A stretch of 32,040 nt of DNA from a virus. The notes beneath the pieces are model-generated. The model saw only the letters and a list, made by a program, of their open reading frames with translations, was not told the origin of the DNA and made no database searches. Where the stretch lies: positions 1 through 32,040 of the IMG/VR virus record IMGVR_UViG_3300027833_000148; one strand, given 5' to 3'. Below, piece after piece: positions 10,801 through 19,288 of this stretch. The position numbers and the translations under genes are program-made. Position 1 is the first letter of the stretch; each line of letters starts with the position of its first letter.

Positions 10801-11995
10801 CTAACACATAGTTACCAAAAGATGTTGATTGTGTTACTGTATCTTCAATTCTAGTCGCTGATGGTTTGTTTAAAGGAATAAGTTTTTCAGCAAACAGTTC
10901 AATTGGATACCCTGCAACATTAGCTTTTCCAGGTCTAATTGCTGCTATTAGTTTAGTTGAAAGTCCGCCTTGTCCTGTAGGAAGTTGACCATTATTTTTA
11001 CCATCATCTAAATGCTCACGGAAATATGTATGTAAGCCTTCTATTGCATAGTTTCCGTTTGCATTATATGCTCTATCGGCTATTATAGCGCCTATCTTTC
11101 CTAATTGATCTGTCTTAATTCTAGATCGTATAATCTGTCCAAACTGCCAAGTGGCATATTGATAAAAGTTATCAGGTACAGTTTCTGTATTGTTGAATGA
11201 TTTTAAAGATACCACAAAATTCAAACGATCTGCGCCAGGTGCATTATAATTAAACGAACCATTTGCAGGATCTAGTAGAGTATTGTCATCTGTAGAAGCA
11301 ACAACTTTTTCTGTTACAACAAATCCTATTTTTCTATCCGCTAAAAGAGTTATAGGGTCTATAAAGGTAGAAATTTCAGTTGTTCGTATAAAAGACCCAC
11401 GAGCATAAATGATGCCAGGAGATAAGGTTATATATGAAGTAAATCCAGAATATCTTGCACGATCACCTATAGCGGCTAACGAGGAATTATAAGTGACAAA
11501 AGTATGGCCGTTTAGAGTAGAGTTATTAGATTCTACTGTGAGTTTTTCATCCATTCCGAATTCAAGAAGGCCATTTGTGTTTGTACCAGCAGCTTGATCT
11601 ATATAAGAAATATATAGTATTTTAGTGTCAGGGGTTGCTCCAGTAGTACCAGTTTTTGCAGTAAGTACTTTTGCTTTGAGACCAGTAGTTGCTCCAACTA
11701 AAGTAGCACCGATATAATTTACCAGAGAGGTATTATCTATCGCAGTGCCGCCAAAATCAACATCAGTAACTTTAATATAAGCAATGCGGGTAATTTTCTC
11801 CTCACATCCGCTTATGATACCACCTTCTTTGAGGTTGTAACTAGCTAATTGTCCAAGTTGATCTGCAAGAGCAGTTTGAAGCTGAGTTAGCTCTCTCGCT
11901 TGAACGGCAACCCCAGGTTTGAATAATACCCGGTTATAGTTTTTTGTGCCGTCAAAATCGTCATAGTACGGAGAAGCATTTAGATTGAGAGCCAT
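4823..11995 (-). CDS. giant virion structural protein (DUF4815-like N-terminus)
   Basis: 2390 aa, the largest gene here. The ATG follows AGGAAAAATC. The N-terminus ([24 protein letters not shown]) and the block around residues 880-1000 ([28 protein letters not shown] ... [12 protein letters not shown]) match what I recall of large DUF4815 structural proteins of marine T4-like phages. Around residues 1078-1172 lies a Calx-beta or Ig-like domain ([14 protein letters not shown] ... [13 protein letters not shown]). Near residue 1657 is a jelly-roll-like block starting with [13 protein letters not shown]. Residues ~1865-1945 and ~2208-2348 hold GSGY/APT modules; the second set contains a nested '[11 protein letters not shown]' insert. 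It follows gp8, where T4 places gp9/gp10, so a peripheral baseplate or fibre-socket role is likely but inferred. Confidence 0.85.
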   Translation of the reverse strand: MALNLNASPYYDDFDGTKNYNRVLFKPGVAVQARELTQLQTALADQLGQLASYNLKEGGIISGCEEKITRIAYIKVTDVDFGGTAIDNTSLVNYIGATLVGATTGLKAKVLTAKTGTTGATPDTKILYISYIDQAAGTNTNGLLEFGMDEKLTVESNNSTLNGHTFVTYNSSLAAIGDRARYSGFTSYITLSPGIIYARGSFIRTTEISTFIDPITLLADRKIGFVVTEKVVASTDDNTLLDPANGSFNYNAPGADRLNFVVSLKSFNNTETVPDNFYQYATWQFGQIIRSRIKTDQLGKIGAIIADRAYNANGNYAIEGLHTYFREHLDDGKNNGQLPTGQGGLSTKLIAAIRPGKANVAGYPIELFAEKLIPLNKPSATRIEDTVTQSTSFGNYVLVDDVCGAWDIDGGDGAVGNGIVDLYDTVQNGVSGTNFSATSIAGAKVGTAKTRHISLHSGTVGSAAAVYKLYLYDIRMSVGDFTAVRGISYQSTAATGFADIVLVGGKAQVYDSNFNKLIWTLPYSHIKTLQANSSAYDYNFKFTKEYDLSADTAGVINVAAGITNQTFFFGNGVVSNAVTEANMTLVARAEFVVDSTTFKKGEIIPIAGKVTQNSGTSLTIDLGTTASGTRDVRLFVNTQVANTAPIAKALLENRLVKIDATTNANSASGKYSLGISDIFNVKQILATDNADYETGVRDVTRDFIVDNGQRDNSYNLGSIQKRIGSTLNTGTFRYITVKLDYFSRTVSGPTFTCVDSYPVDDTGSTGIKTEEIPLYSSSTGGVFDLKNSIDFRPYIANTAANSTTIGGATVNPAIIETIDRPSNGLTNPVPVLSFTTDLEYYLAEAYRVVITAEGIIRVLKSIPEINPKTPEAPPKAMTLARGFLPPYPCLAKSAAKTYGRQDLALSIRLEKNKRYTMSDIGGLEERISNLEYYTTLTLLEKQAGEVKILNASGVDRFKNGFMVDSFTGFGINNVTHQDNKCSIDIKNRELRAAFDTTIIGFKADASGTTAGQTGDMFHVPFFESVYTSQLQASKHRNVVSELLFSDPSTPDVAPTAVATVPVAVSPPPVPVAAGQPSYALVRSKTAVNEGSSFTITLETDNVASGTLVPYTITGVTTADIGGVSLTGNFTVDSAGDAFATFAATVDADSAAETFTLALDNGLVSTAVTINATAVTPAVTPIATGSYNGSLTLTPSQDSWYDFNSSPEPYENINGEYDHLNQGSLLAADGTTSGWKLQWGAWEQVASTVGGNPPDFGQGTFSTESEYGVNWITEGAIPANSTSIWEKRVPYYVAEDTSVVHNALTDTFMQPVSISGSVEGLLPNSQHMITMDGVRKGSLTSNANGRGSFTISANTGEFRTGDLVIQVSNAESITSTTSFAQAIFTANHTKNIRINFPGATKTPMPSDPILPEVRHIETTTTDSATLASVQTAANVEKSTLATSDTSVRHEVVTTTGEVIATGVTASELNKQDIEVSVSQANGVTTTLMKRFDGTQYTIDYDDRDSFIFDQAKAINNKVVIAEEGTTYNSGTKTTTTVQASVNSVIIEDVSNNIDSNTGGVHTVTATKFRDELDDTEIASAVNSFNFVDKVSLTVGNLSGGNALAATVPVTKTSFTDTVDDATTDSTLAAVAVEAFQFDFSDFDLFCLDYGLYGEPSDPTAQTFFVEDMPGGMYITSADIFFRSISAEENNNGIKLQIRNMVNGVPGTTIIPNGEVHMRRSHCYTSTINGDGTINYESTNFKFKNPVHLENNTEYCMVLIPDADDPGYEVYVAELGGTELGKTSRVSKQAHTGVLFTSANNRSWSAHQSEDLMFVLRRAKFDVNTNFVLNTTNKNTDWIKVDHTTWDTTLTNGKIPTPKFTKADAIHGFKFTIGTAGAGYSSAPTIAFSGGGGTGATATATESGGAVTAITLTNPGSGYTSAPTITLSGGGSPSTVAVITAVLNRAIHKFFDRGNSTYELEVTNGYFTVGDMIGNGTTYVDIASINNRAISAHVIKAATVNPDNRGTITPKIAFTKTGATSANTTYSNVRIQSTEELDEEKTIYSYSNEQVSPFNGSKTGRLQFTLSTTSNNVGPMVDLAGLDMLALVNKINSPVIAEEVAVGGNADSKYISRQVILAEGQDAEDLKVYLDNKIPAGTAVEVYAKVLNAADDADFLNEISWKKLGADETPFVGTEAFAEYSYKIPAKASGWGVNGSGILEYDVSRISAVAITSGGAGYSSAPTVTLTDAVALTGTLTAATNTTAVTGSGTAFETELEVGSVLLDSTGAVAGTVSSISSDTALTLTINSLVAITGASAKLQGNGFGATAEAVLNASNVVTAIRILNPGRGYTGTVTATVSGGSPSSAAVLGAVTKSTVTYTGFKYFAVKIVHLSPDTAVIPKSSGLRAYALQV
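4940..5380 (-). repeat. two GxGY modules in giant protein (C-terminal set)
   Basis: These code for '[14 protein letters not shown]' and '[15 protein letters not shown]', separated by a nested ~70-residue insert ([13 protein letters not shown] ... [12 protein letters not shown]). They are the same module type as in gp7-like and gp8. Confidence 0.7.
6160..6400 (-). repeat. two GxGY/APT modules in giant protein (central set)
   Basis: These code for '[20 protein letters not shown]' followed directly by '[19 protein letters not shown]', each about 35 residues. They are near matches to modules in gp8 and gp7-like. Confidence 0.75.
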
Positions 11996-12004
11996 TGATT
12001 TTTC

Positions 12005-13600
12005 CTAAAAATTGATTAGTGCTTTAATTGTTTCAACTTGATCTGCGGATCTGCTAATAGGTGATCTGTTCTCTATATACATGATATCACCGCTAGTCAC
12101 GCTTATCTCTGGATTTATAACACTATTTATACTCAATCCTGTGAGACTTTTTGTTGTATTCTCTAAAGTACTTGTTGCTGTTATCAACCCGATGATCGGT
12201 TGTAGATGTATTTGAAATGTGCCTAGTCCGTCATCTGCTAACTGAACTACAGTAAATTGTCCGCCATCATCAGTTGTAATATTGTCGTCTACTGCATATT
12301 GTGCGTTATTAGCAACATCAATAATGAATGAAGATGTTGCAGTGTTAGATGTCCAGATTGCAGAGTTGGTATAGTTATACAGATTCTTAATTAATCCTAT
12401 CTGTCTAAAATCATTTCCTATAATCAGATCCTTATTAGAATTTTCTGAAACAGACGCTACTATTCCTATAGTACTAGCAAACAATTCTTTTACAGGATTT
12501 GAACCATGTCCGGTTATCGGAGACAGTATAGCACGAGCGATTGCTCCGGTACCAGAACCAACACTTTGAGTAAATGTAATATTAGCAAAACTGTATCCAG
12601 AGCCTCTATTTGTGACAGTTATTCCTGTTATTGCGCCAGTATCCGCAGCAATTGTTGCAGTAGCCACTGCACCAGAACCGTCTCCTGTTATCGTGATCGT
12701 AACATCGCCGACGGTATAGCCTTGTCCACTGTTTGAAAGTTTTATTTTATCTACAGTACCCTTAACCGCAGTGCTTTCTACTGCTGATTGTAATGCTGGT
12801 AATGCATCGGCATCGCCAAGAACAAACGTAGCTGCTGCTCCACTGCCGCCGCCACCGGAGAAAGTTATGAGTGCAAAAGTATATCCTGATCCGGCGGTAT
12901 CTATAGTTACGCTAGTTACTGCATTTCCTGTCAATACGGCTGTAGCAGAACCTCCAGTGCCGTCACCACTAATATTAACTGTAGGTGCGCTAGTATAACC
13001 AGTGCCGCCAGCAGTAACAGTAACGCTATCAAGCTCACCATTCACATCATGGGTTGGGTTTCCAGTCAATTTTCTAACCGGAATATGTTCTACATCTAGG
13101 AACGCAGTTTCATCAGCAGATGTTACTTGAAACAAGAATTTCCAAATATAACCATCGTCAGTAGAAAATGTAGCTGTACCTGTATTGCTAGGCTTATTTG
13201 CTACTGCTCCATTATTATTGTTGTCAATACACTTATAAACTTTATTTTCATCAGTAATTACATAAAAGTTAGCGTCTGCTAAAGTAGTAGCCTCTGTATA
13301 CGATGGTCTAGTGGATGAATAATCATCATCATATGAATCGTAGACCGTGCCACTGACCCAATTAATTCTTCTAGCTAAGTGACATATATTAGCAGAAGTG
13401 ATTAACTGGGTAAACATTATGTTTTTTCTGAAATCTTTAGTATTGGTTTCAGCATCAACTGGTACAGGAGGAGCTTCATCATCTGTCCAAGCAGAAGTCT
13501 TGCCTAAAGAAAAATGAAGGTAATCATTCTTGTTTTGAACATCTCTATAAAATGAACGAGCTAATTCAACCCGACCTGACTTAGGAAGTAGTAGTGACAC
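12005..13600 (-). CDS. 8: baseplate wedge subunit gp8-like
   Basis: 531 aa. The start codon is GTG (13598-13600) with AAGG 8 nt upstream; no better ATG is nearby. The N-terminal ~200 residues follow the gp8 pattern of T4-like marine phages: RSFYRDV, DYLHFSLGKTSAW, a segment with INWVSGTVYDSYDDD, FYVITDENKVYKCIDNNNNG, DDGYIWKFLFQVT. Residues ~190-350 hold four GSGY modules with Gly-rich loops, so the protein is much longer than T4 gp8 (334 aa). In T4, gp8 is part of the baseplate wedge together with gp7 and gp10. Its position after gp6 and gp7-like agrees with this. Confidence 0.8.
   Translation of the reverse strand: MSLLLPKSGRVELARSFYRDVQNKNDYLHFSLGKTSAWTDDEAPPVPVDAETNTKDFRKNIMFTQLITSANICHLARRINWVSGTVYDSYDDDYSSTRPSYTEATTLADANFYVITDENKVYKCIDNNNNGAVANKPSNTGTATFSTDDGYIWKFLFQVTSADETAFLDVEHIPVRKLTGNPTHDVNGELDSVTVTAGGTGYTSAPTVNISGDGTGGSATAVLTGNAVTSVTIDTAGSGYTFALITFSGGGGSGAAATFVLGDADALPALQSAVESTAVKGTVDKIKLSNSGQGYTVGDVTITITGDGSGAVATATIAADTGAITGITVTNRGSGYSFANITFTQSVGSGTGAIARAILSPITGHGSNPVKELFASTIGIVASVSENSNKDLIIGNDFRQIGLIKNLYNYTNSAIWTSNTATSSFIIDVANNAQYAVDDNITTDDGGQFTVVQLADDGLGTFQIHLQPIIGLITATSTLENTTKSLTGLSINSVINPEISVTSGDIMYIENRSPISRSADQVETIKALINF
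12124..12131 (-). promoter_or_regulatory. possible internal late promoter TATAAATA
   Basis: A perfect late motif lies within the gp8 gene, ~129 nt before the ATG of the giant gene. It could boost transcription of the 7.2-kb gene. Chance occurrence is a real alternative. Confidence 0.25.
12540..13030 (-). repeat. four GxGY modules in gp8
   Basis: These encode [49 protein letters not shown] and GSGYSFANITFTQS, each followed by a G-A-x-A strand. The period is about 35-45 residues. Confidence 0.75.
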
Positions 13601-13614
13601 TATTTTTTACCTTA

Positions 13615-14058
13615 TTAAGATATTGTAATTGTCCAAGTTACTGTCATCGTATCGCCAGCACCTTTGTTAATAACCGAAAATACTGTACGACAAAGCATAG
13701 TGCCTGCAGAAGCTGCGTTTAAAATAGCTGCCTCAGTCAATGCACCAGTACCTGTTCCTGCAGCATAAGAAGCTACATAAGCAATAGATTCGCTAGTTAC
13801 AGTTGATGAGGTAAGAGCAACACGAGCTACTTCAGTTACTAGTGCAGTCTGGCCAGCTGCTGCTACGGTTGTACCGGAACCTACAGCCATATGTGTCATT
13901 GCTGTCGCTGTTGCATCTTTCATTCGTGAAGCAATATAGTCAAGACCAGTATCTACTACTAAATTTGGTATAGTAAAATCTTGCGTCACGTTTCCATCTT
14001 CGCCACGAACAACGATATTAACGCTGCCGGTAGCTTGTAATTTATCTTTATTAATCAT
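13615..14058 (-). CDS. small phage structural protein (tail/baseplate associated)
   Basis: 147 aa. The ATG at 14058 follows CCGGAGAC. The pattern 'VRGEDGNVTQDFTIPNLVVDTGLDYIASRM ... MAVGSGTTVAAAGQTALVTEVARV ... GALTEAAILNAA..GTMLCRTVF.VINKGAGDTMTVTWTI' is one I recognise from many myophage structural proteins usually labelled tail-fibre or virion protein. No signal peptide or catalytic motif is visible. It is the first gene after a late promoter and is followed 14 nt later by gp8. The strong Ala/Thr/Val content predicts a beta-sandwich. Its exact place in the particle is unknown. Confidence 0.75.
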   Translation of the reverse strand: MINKDKLQATGSVNIVVRGEDGNVTQDFTIPNLVVDTGLDYIASRMKDATATAMTHMAVGSGTTVAAAGQTALVTEVARVALTSSTVTSESIAYVASYAAGTGTGALTEAAILNAASAGTMLCRTVFSVINKGAGDTMTVTWTITIS

Positions 14059-14087
14059 TTCCGTCTCCGGGTTTATGTTATGTAATC

Positions 14088-14107
14088 TTAAACGGTCAAT
14101 CGTTTAA
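14088..14107. repeat. 7-bp inverted repeat (TTAAACG/CGTTTAA) in leader
   Basis: Perfect arms at 14088-14094 and 14101-14107 flank a 6-nt loop. It lies in the ~115-nt untranslated leader between the late promoter and the ATG at 14058. No T-run follows on either strand, so it is not a standard terminator. Confidence 0.5.
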
Positions 14108-14177
14108 CGAGACCGAAGTATATAATTTTTAAGCTCTTATTATGACTAAGTTGCTGCATGTGTCAGCGGCTTAAACA

Positions 14178-14185
14178 TATTTATA
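14178..14185 (-). promoter_or_regulatory. late promoter CTGTTATAAATA
   Basis: A perfect TATAAATA with the upstream CTGT extension, in the 167-bp gap between the gp7-like gene and the 147-aa gene. This is the longest intergenic gap in the minus-strand baseplate operon and marks a new transcription unit. Confidence 0.7.
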
Positions 14186-14225
14186 ACAGTCTTTTACCTG
14201 TTATGTGTCGTAATATAAAACAATA

Positions 14226-16280
14226 TCACGATATTACTGCTGAGAATGTTTCTGCTGTAGATGCACTATCTGCAAATCCTTTTGACATATTCTTAACCAT
14301 ACCAGCTCCAGTATATCCTACTGGTAAGTAACCCTGTTCAACATAAGCGTCATCAAATCCATCAGTCATTGTAACTGTGTTTACAATTGGTTGAGGTGTG
14401 AAATCTATATTAATTACATTAGAAGTATTTAATGTTTCTGTGAATGCTCTTACATACGACATAGTTAATACAACAGTTTCTGTAGGAGTAATAAGATCCT
14501 CAAACTTGAATATCTGTAAATTTACACCATCAGTTGTTATGCTAATAAACGGAGTGAAGTTTACATTATTAGTGATAATCAAATCACCAAAAACTTCCAT
14601 ACCAGCTGGATGTAATAGTTTTTTATAACTGGTCACCCATTCTGATTGTGGGCGAGATGACTTAATAATATATGAATATTTTTGATACTTAAAGTTGTCT
14701 TGTATTCGGTTTACGTCAGATAACTTACCTCGGTCATCTTTATATTTACCCTCTTTATTAAATAAGTAACCGGTATTGATTGTTATAATTAAACTTTCGC
14801 CAGTTTTAGATGTAATTGGTAGCGTAGTAGTCTGTACAGTAAACCTAGAACCAGGATCGATAACAGTCCAACTAGTTGGAGTATTTGTAGAATCTACTGA
14901 AGCTACTCGTGCAAACGCATTATTAGAGCCACCTATGACGGTGTAATCTTCTAAGAAATATCCAGATAGTGCGTAAGGTGAGCCATCACCCCCTGCTTCG
15001 TTAATAGAGAACACATCACCTACAGAAAACCCTGCATTACTTCCACTATATGATCCTGAGACTATAGATGTGAGAGACCTTCCTAGATATGCTTTTGCAT
15101 TCGCATTAGATCCAGCTTCGTCTCTGAGAACAATAAAAGACCTAACACTATCTGTATTTAAATCAATATCAACTGTTGCTTCGGTATAGTTAGAGCCGCC
15201 GGTGTCAACAGCAATTGCAGTCAACGCTCCATTTTCTACAGTTGCAGTTGCAGTTGCACCAGATCCGGTACCGCTATCGTTAATATCAATAATAGGAGCA
15301 GCTAGGTATCCAAAGCCGCCGTTAACGACTGTAATGGCTGTAATTGCACCGCCACTTATAGTTTTTGTAAATGTTGCTTGAGCCCCAGGTCCGGATATTG
15401 TTGTTACTGTTGGTGGCAATTCTACTACAGTTTCGTATTGCTGAGGTGCAGTATATGCAAGTTTCAATACACGAGAAATTGAGATCGGTATTGATTTCTG
15501 TACAGTAACGTTTCCAGTAGTCTCATAGTATTTTAAATCTGCTAACGTCCCTGAAAGATTAGAAACTTCATAATTATTAGCAGAGGTTACGCTTAATGTT
15601 TTTTCTTCAATCCATCTGCCATCAGAAGCTTTTAATATATCTTTGCTAGGATAGTATACATCAATATCTTCATTATATAATAATTTGAAAAAGGCTCGGA
15701 TTGATCTTTCAGATCCTTTAGATTCAAATATAGATTTTATATTTTTGTATAGATATTTTCTATCAATCTGCATTACTTGTGGGAAGTCAACTGCTAAGAG
15801 TTTTGCCCACTTATTCAATTCTGCATCGTTTGCATCATCAATATCAAAGTAATGTTGGTTCATTAACAAATTGATAGGATTAGATGGTTGATCCATGTAC
15901 TCGTAATATTTTTCAATAAATGTAACGAATAATGGGAAGTCTTCTCGTATAAACTCAGGTAGAACATATTTTATGTCTAAACTGCTTTTATTTGTATACT
16001 CTTGTGGAACGCCAGCTGCGGTAGATGTTAATGCAGCAAGAACTGCTCCAGACCCTCCGCCACCTGAAACAGTAACCGTAGGTGCAGAAGTATATCCAGA
16101 GCCAGAGTTAGATATAGTTACACTCTGAACTGCACCATTAAATATAGCTACTTGAGCGGTTGCACCAGTACCGCCGCCGCCTGTTATAGCTACAGTGGGC
16201 ACAGAAGTATATCCACTACCAGCAGCGGATATTGTTATAGAGGATACATACCTATAAAAAGATGGTATTTGGTGTGACAT
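14226..16280 (-). CDS. baseplate wedge protein, gp7-like by position
   Basis: 684 aa. The ATG overlaps the gp6 stop (TAATG), so translation is coupled to gp6. Residues ~10-85 hold two GSGYTS(V/A)PTV modules. From ~100 comes a conserved block, '[24 protein letters not shown] ... [24 protein letters not shown]', typical in my recollection of a baseplate protein that follows gp6 in marine T4-like phages. Two more GxGY-type modules lie around residues 300-370. Near residue ~550 is 'YSYIIKSS ... [16 protein letters not shown]'. T4 gp7 is 1032 aa, so length differs. The gp7 label rests mainly on gene order gp6-X-gp8. Confidence 0.65.
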   Translation of the reverse strand: MSHQIPSFYRYVSSITISAAGSGYTSVPTVAITGGGGTGATAQVAIFNGAVQSVTISNSGSGYTSAPTVTVSGGGGSGAVLAALTSTAAGVPQEYTNKSSLDIKYVLPEFIREDFPLFVTFIEKYYEYMDQPSNPINLLMNQHYFDIDDANDAELNKWAKLLAVDFPQVMQIDRKYLYKNIKSIFESKGSERSIRAFFKLLYNEDIDVYYPSKDILKASDGRWIEEKTLSVTSANNYEVSNLSGTLADLKYYETTGNVTVQKSIPISISRVLKLAYTAPQQYETVVELPPTVTTISGPGAQATFTKTISGGAITAITVVNGGFGYLAAPIIDINDSGTGSGATATATVENGALTAIAVDTGGSNYTEATVDIDLNTDSVRSFIVLRDEAGSNANAKAYLGRSLTSIVSGSYSGSNAGFSVGDVFSINEAGGDGSPYALSGYFLEDYTVIGGSNNAFARVASVDSTNTPTSWTVIDPGSRFTVQTTTLPITSKTGESLIITINTGYLFNKEGKYKDDRGKLSDVNRIQDNFKYQKYSYIIKSSRPQSEWVTSYKKLLHPAGMEVFGDLIITNNVNFTPFISITTDGVNLQIFKFEDLITPTETVVLTMSYVRAFTETLNTSNVINIDFTPQPIVNTVTMTDGFDDAYVEQGYLPVGYTGAGMVKNMSKGFADSASTAETFSAVIS
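15170..15400 (-). repeat. two GxGY-type modules in gp7-like (central set)
   Basis: These encode '[16 protein letters not shown]' and '[13 protein letters not shown]' with Gly/Ala-rich connectors; they are more degenerate than the N-terminal pair. Confidence 0.6.
16030..16250 (-). repeat. two GSGY/APT modules at N-terminus of gp7-like
   Basis: These encode '[20 protein letters not shown]' and '[20 protein letters not shown]', separated by a short strand ending in VQSVTISNS. They are near-identical to modules in gp8 and the giant protein. Confidence 0.75.
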
Positions 16281-18193
16281 TAGTAGCCTGCGTTATCTTC
16301 TGTTACTGTGATATCTAAGCCCGCCCTAGAGCCAACCGTTAGGTTAAGTGTAGTATCGTCTAAAGTCAAAATTGTATTATTAGAAGGAGTTGCTATTACT
16401 GCACTAGTAGAAACTGTAGAAGTTCTAGTAAGTATGCTAGTTGAAATATCTTTGGAATCATCGTGTGGGCGAGTTCGTACCCGAATTACAGTTTCAGTGC
16501 CAAATAATGACATCACAGTAATAGCAGGAATATTCAGCTTCCCTGTTGTATAATCTATTGTCCCAACAGATGCTAGCCGTGTTCCTACCGTATCAACAAG
16601 ATAAACAGTTCCAGTTCCATTATAATTAGGTGCTACTACAGATGCACCTGGCACATCTTGCAGTTTAACTTGATATGTTGCTCCCTCAATAGAAGCATTG
16701 AACCAAGTACTGTGCAATTCTCTTGGCTGAATTCTGCTGTTAAATGTAAAAGTATAGTTATCAACTACTCCGAGAGTAGTAGGCTTTAACCTCTCTTGTA
16801 TAGTAGGTGTAACGTTAACAGATATTATAGAAGGTGACACCGCCTTGATAGCATCATGGATCTGCGAATAATAAAAGTTTTTGTTCAGTTCGTTTAGATT
16901 TGTAGAAAAATAATCTGAAATTGCTACTGACACTGCACCACTGACTTGTCCCGAGGTAAGATTTGTCAAGTCGCTGTTGAAAACTACGCCTACTTTTAAT
17001 CCAATAAATTTGAAGATAGGATCAACAAACTCCGGAAGAATTGCTACTGGAGCTTTAGGTCCAATAATTGTATTTACAATATTGTCCTTATCTACCTCTG
17101 TGATGATTTGGCCTGAAATAGGATTCAAAGAAATAAATACTTTACCGTATATCGGAGGATCGTTTTTTTCTCCTCCCCAGACAGCAACTGATTTAATGTT
17201 AGCATTGCTTGCTAGTATGAGACTTTTGTAGTCTGTTGCAGAAACTGCTCTTTCTTTTGTAGCATTGTAAAGCGGAGCATTTTTTCGTATGCTGTCAATA
17301 CTTTCTCGTATTTGTCCACCGGATGCTGGTAATGTTTTTGTTGAATCAAAAGTTTTGACTTCATTGGATCCGGTCAATTCACTTGTGCAAGTAAATGTCC
17401 TACATAGATTAGCATCTACTCCAGATGAGACGATATAGTCTATTATAACTATATTATCTTCAGATAGTTTTTGTCCTATCACACCGTCACCAAATCTAAT
17501 TAAATATAGTCCGTCAACAGTTTCTTCTAAAAAATACGCCTTAGATGTATTTGTCAAATCTAACAAAGAAGAGTGTAGTAAAAATGTTTGTAAAGACAAA
17601 TCAGTGGTAGATGTTTGAACCCGAACTCTGAGAGTAGAAGTATCTATGTTAATATTAGGTATTGTAATAGGACCTGATAAATTATTTGAATCAATTATAA
17701 AGCTGTTACTTACACGAGTGCCTTCCTTTAGTAATAAACCACTAAATTTAAATCCGTCTGTACCATTAATGTCTTCCAGTGTCGCTGTTTTTGTTTCACT
17801 TGGATAAAAATTGAACGTAGTATTGTTGATCTTAGAAGAAAACACAGCATCTCTGGGGAGAGAATAAGTAGCGTCTGCATATCCAGAAGCAGGTGTAATG
17901 ATAAAATCTACACTAGCAGTGGCTGCTCGCCTTGATCTTGGTGTGTACCCAATGGATTTTGCTAATGATACAACAGAGCTTCTTTTAATAGCAGAATCTA
18001 TGAAAGATTCATTTGCTAACATATGAGCCAGTACAGCATTATAGTGCGTATTGTATGCAAGAGTATCTAAAAGAACAGACAAAGCAGATCCTTCAAAATC
18101 ATGGTCAGTAAACTCAGATTGAGCTTGCATAAATGTTTTTAAAGATTGTTTTATGTTGTCAAAATCTAGTTCTGTTACGTTTAATTGTGCCAT
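16280..18193 (-). CDS. 6: baseplate wedge subunit gp6
   Basis: 637 aa against 660 in T4. The N-terminal block '[60 protein letters not shown] ... [19 protein letters not shown]' is the diagnostic gp6 signature of T4-like phages. The central part ([15 protein letters not shown], '[12 protein letters not shown]' and '[23 protein letters not shown]') matches the gp6/baseplate J-like core. gp6 dimers form the inner ring of the baseplate that opens on contraction. The gene starts 4 nt after gp25 and overlaps gp7-like at its stop. Confidence 0.93.
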   Translation of the reverse strand: MAQLNVTELDFDNIKQSLKTFMQAQSEFTDHDFEGSALSVLLDTLAYNTHYNAVLAHMLANESFIDSAIKRSSVVSLAKSIGYTPRSRRAATASVDFIITPASGYADATYSLPRDAVFSSKINNTTFNFYPSETKTATLEDINGTDGFKFSGLLLKEGTRVSNSFIIDSNNLSGPITIPNINIDTSTLRVRVQTSTTDLSLQTFLLHSSLLDLTNTSKAYFLEETVDGLYLIRFGDGVIGQKLSEDNIVIIDYIVSSGVDANLCRTFTCTSELTGSNEVKTFDSTKTLPASGGQIRESIDSIRKNAPLYNATKERAVSATDYKSLILASNANIKSVAVWGGEKNDPPIYGKVFISLNPISGQIITEVDKDNIVNTIIGPKAPVAILPEFVDPIFKFIGLKVGVVFNSDLTNLTSGQVSGAVSVAISDYFSTNLNELNKNFYYSQIHDAIKAVSPSIISVNVTPTIQERLKPTTLGVVDNYTFTFNSRIQPRELHSTWFNASIEGATYQVKLQDVPGASVVAPNYNGTGTVYLVDTVGTRLASVGTIDYTTGKLNIPAITVMSLFGTETVIRVRTRPHDDSKDISTSILTRTSTVSTSAVIATPSNNTILTLDDTTLNLTVGSRAGLDITVTEDNAGY

Positions 18194-18197
18194 TAGT

Positions 18198-18620
18198 TTA
18201 TCTTAACCTTTTTAGATTGGCTGTTAGTTTTTGAGGCTTATCAATCCCTATAACGAAAAACATTATAGATACATCGTATGCATTTGTATCAAGATTTGCA
18301 ATAACACTAATAGACTGTATTTTTACTCTAGGCTCGTAGCTTGCCACAACATTTTTAATTGTAGCAGAAATTGAATTTGCAGTCAACTTTGACATAGGCT
18401 CAAACAAATATCCTCTCAGATTAGCTGCTTTGCCTGGATCAAACGGTCTCTCATAAAAGTTAGTGTTTATTAAAATCCTCAACGCCTGTTTCGCTGCGTT
18501 GACATCAACTAATTTGGCTACATCACTTGGTCCTTGTTCAGAGCCAGGCGTTTCCTTGGGAGTAAAACTCAAGTCTAAGTCTTTGTATAGTCTAGATATT
18601 TTTAAAGATTCTTTTGCCAT
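18198..18620 (-). CDS. 25: baseplate wedge subunit gp25
   Basis: 140 aa against 132 in T4; a gp25/GPW-type protein that nucleates the sheath and binds gp6 in the wedge. Family features include a short N-terminal extension (SRLYKDLDLSF), 'AAKQALRILINTNFYERPFDPGKAANLRGYLFEP' and the YEPRVKI block (Glu-Pro-Arg motif). The ATG is only 5 nt downstream of a TATAAATA late promoter and has no Shine-Dalgarno sequence, so the late transcript may be leaderless. gp6 follows directly. Confidence 0.92.
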   Translation of the reverse strand: MAKESLKISRLYKDLDLSFTPKETPGSEQGPSDVAKLVDVNAAKQALRILINTNFYERPFDPGKAANLRGYLFEPMSKLTANSISATIKNVVASYEPRVKIQSISVIANLDTNAYDVSIMFFVIGIDKPQKLTANLKRLR

Positions 18621-18625
18621 ATTAG

Positions 18626-18633
18626 TATTTATA
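18626..18633 (-). promoter_or_regulatory. late promoter CTGTTATAAATA, 5 nt before gp25 ATG
   Basis: TATAAATA is followed by five bases (CTAAT) and then the ATG. With T4 geometry (motif -13 to -6), +1 falls on the A of ATG. Confidence 0.7.
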
Positions 18634-18643
18634 ACAGGTTGAG

Positions 18644-19279
18644 TTATATTCCTATTGTATCTGGGATTTGAACATCAACAAAATTAGTTGCTGCGTCTTT
18701 TGCTTTCTTTACTGCATCTATTCTATACACAAATTCTTCTACTATAGGTATTTGTATTCCCAACAAGTCTGCAATAGGACTGCTTTTTGGTGTTGATATA
18801 GGAGTACCTTTTAATACAAATCCTGCGCCATCTTCTTCAAAGTTTGGGATTTTTTGACAGAGGTTATTTAAATCCAATGCCCCATCTTTTAATAGTTTAG
18901 GTATATCATCAATATCAATGTTTCCCAAATCTAATCCACTATATTTAGTCTTTAGATTAGATACTTGATTTGTAATGTCATCTACTGCTAGTTTTGCAGT
19001 GAGGATATCAGATGCAAATGACTGAATGTCAGCCTGCAATCCCTTTATCTCTTCTGGTATTTCAATCTCTGGAATATATTCTTTCAATTTACTAGTTACC
19101 AAAGATTGTATAGAAGCAGCATCGCTGGCCATAGCTACGATTGCTGCTGCATCAGTAATAGCTTGCCCCTGTGCAGGAGTAATTGGTATTTTGTCAATTA
19201 GCCCGTCTATAATCTCATCAGTAGTGCCGATAGACTGTGTAAGTTCTACTAGTTTTTCAGTTGCTCCGCATAAACTCAT
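18644..19279 (-). CDS. unrecognised virion-region protein between gp5 and gp25
   Basis: 211 aa. The ATG follows a strong AGGAG at 8-nt spacing. No signal or membrane segment is seen. The N-terminal half is helical and Ala/Ile-rich (PAQGQAITDAAAIVAMASDAASIQ), followed by 'EIEIPEEIKGLQADIQSFASDILTAKLAVDDITNQVSNL', which predicts a coiled coil. The C-terminus is Pro/Ile-rich (SPIADLLGIQIPIVEEF). A protein of this sort often sits between gp5 and gp25 in marine T4-like phages (from memory), so a hub or tail-tip accessory role is plausible. I cannot name the family. Confidence 0.75.
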   Translation of the reverse strand: MSLCGATEKLVELTQSIGTTDEIIDGLIDKIPITPAQGQAITDAAAIVAMASDAASIQSLVTSKLKEYIPEIEIPEEIKGLQADIQSFASDILTAKLAVDDITNQVSNLKTKYSGLDLGNIDIDDIPKLLKDGALDLNNLCQKIPNFEEDGAGFVLKGTPISTPKSSPIADLLGIQIPIVEEFVYRIDAVKKAKDAATNFVDVQIPDTIGI

Positions 19280-19288
19280 ATATTACTC

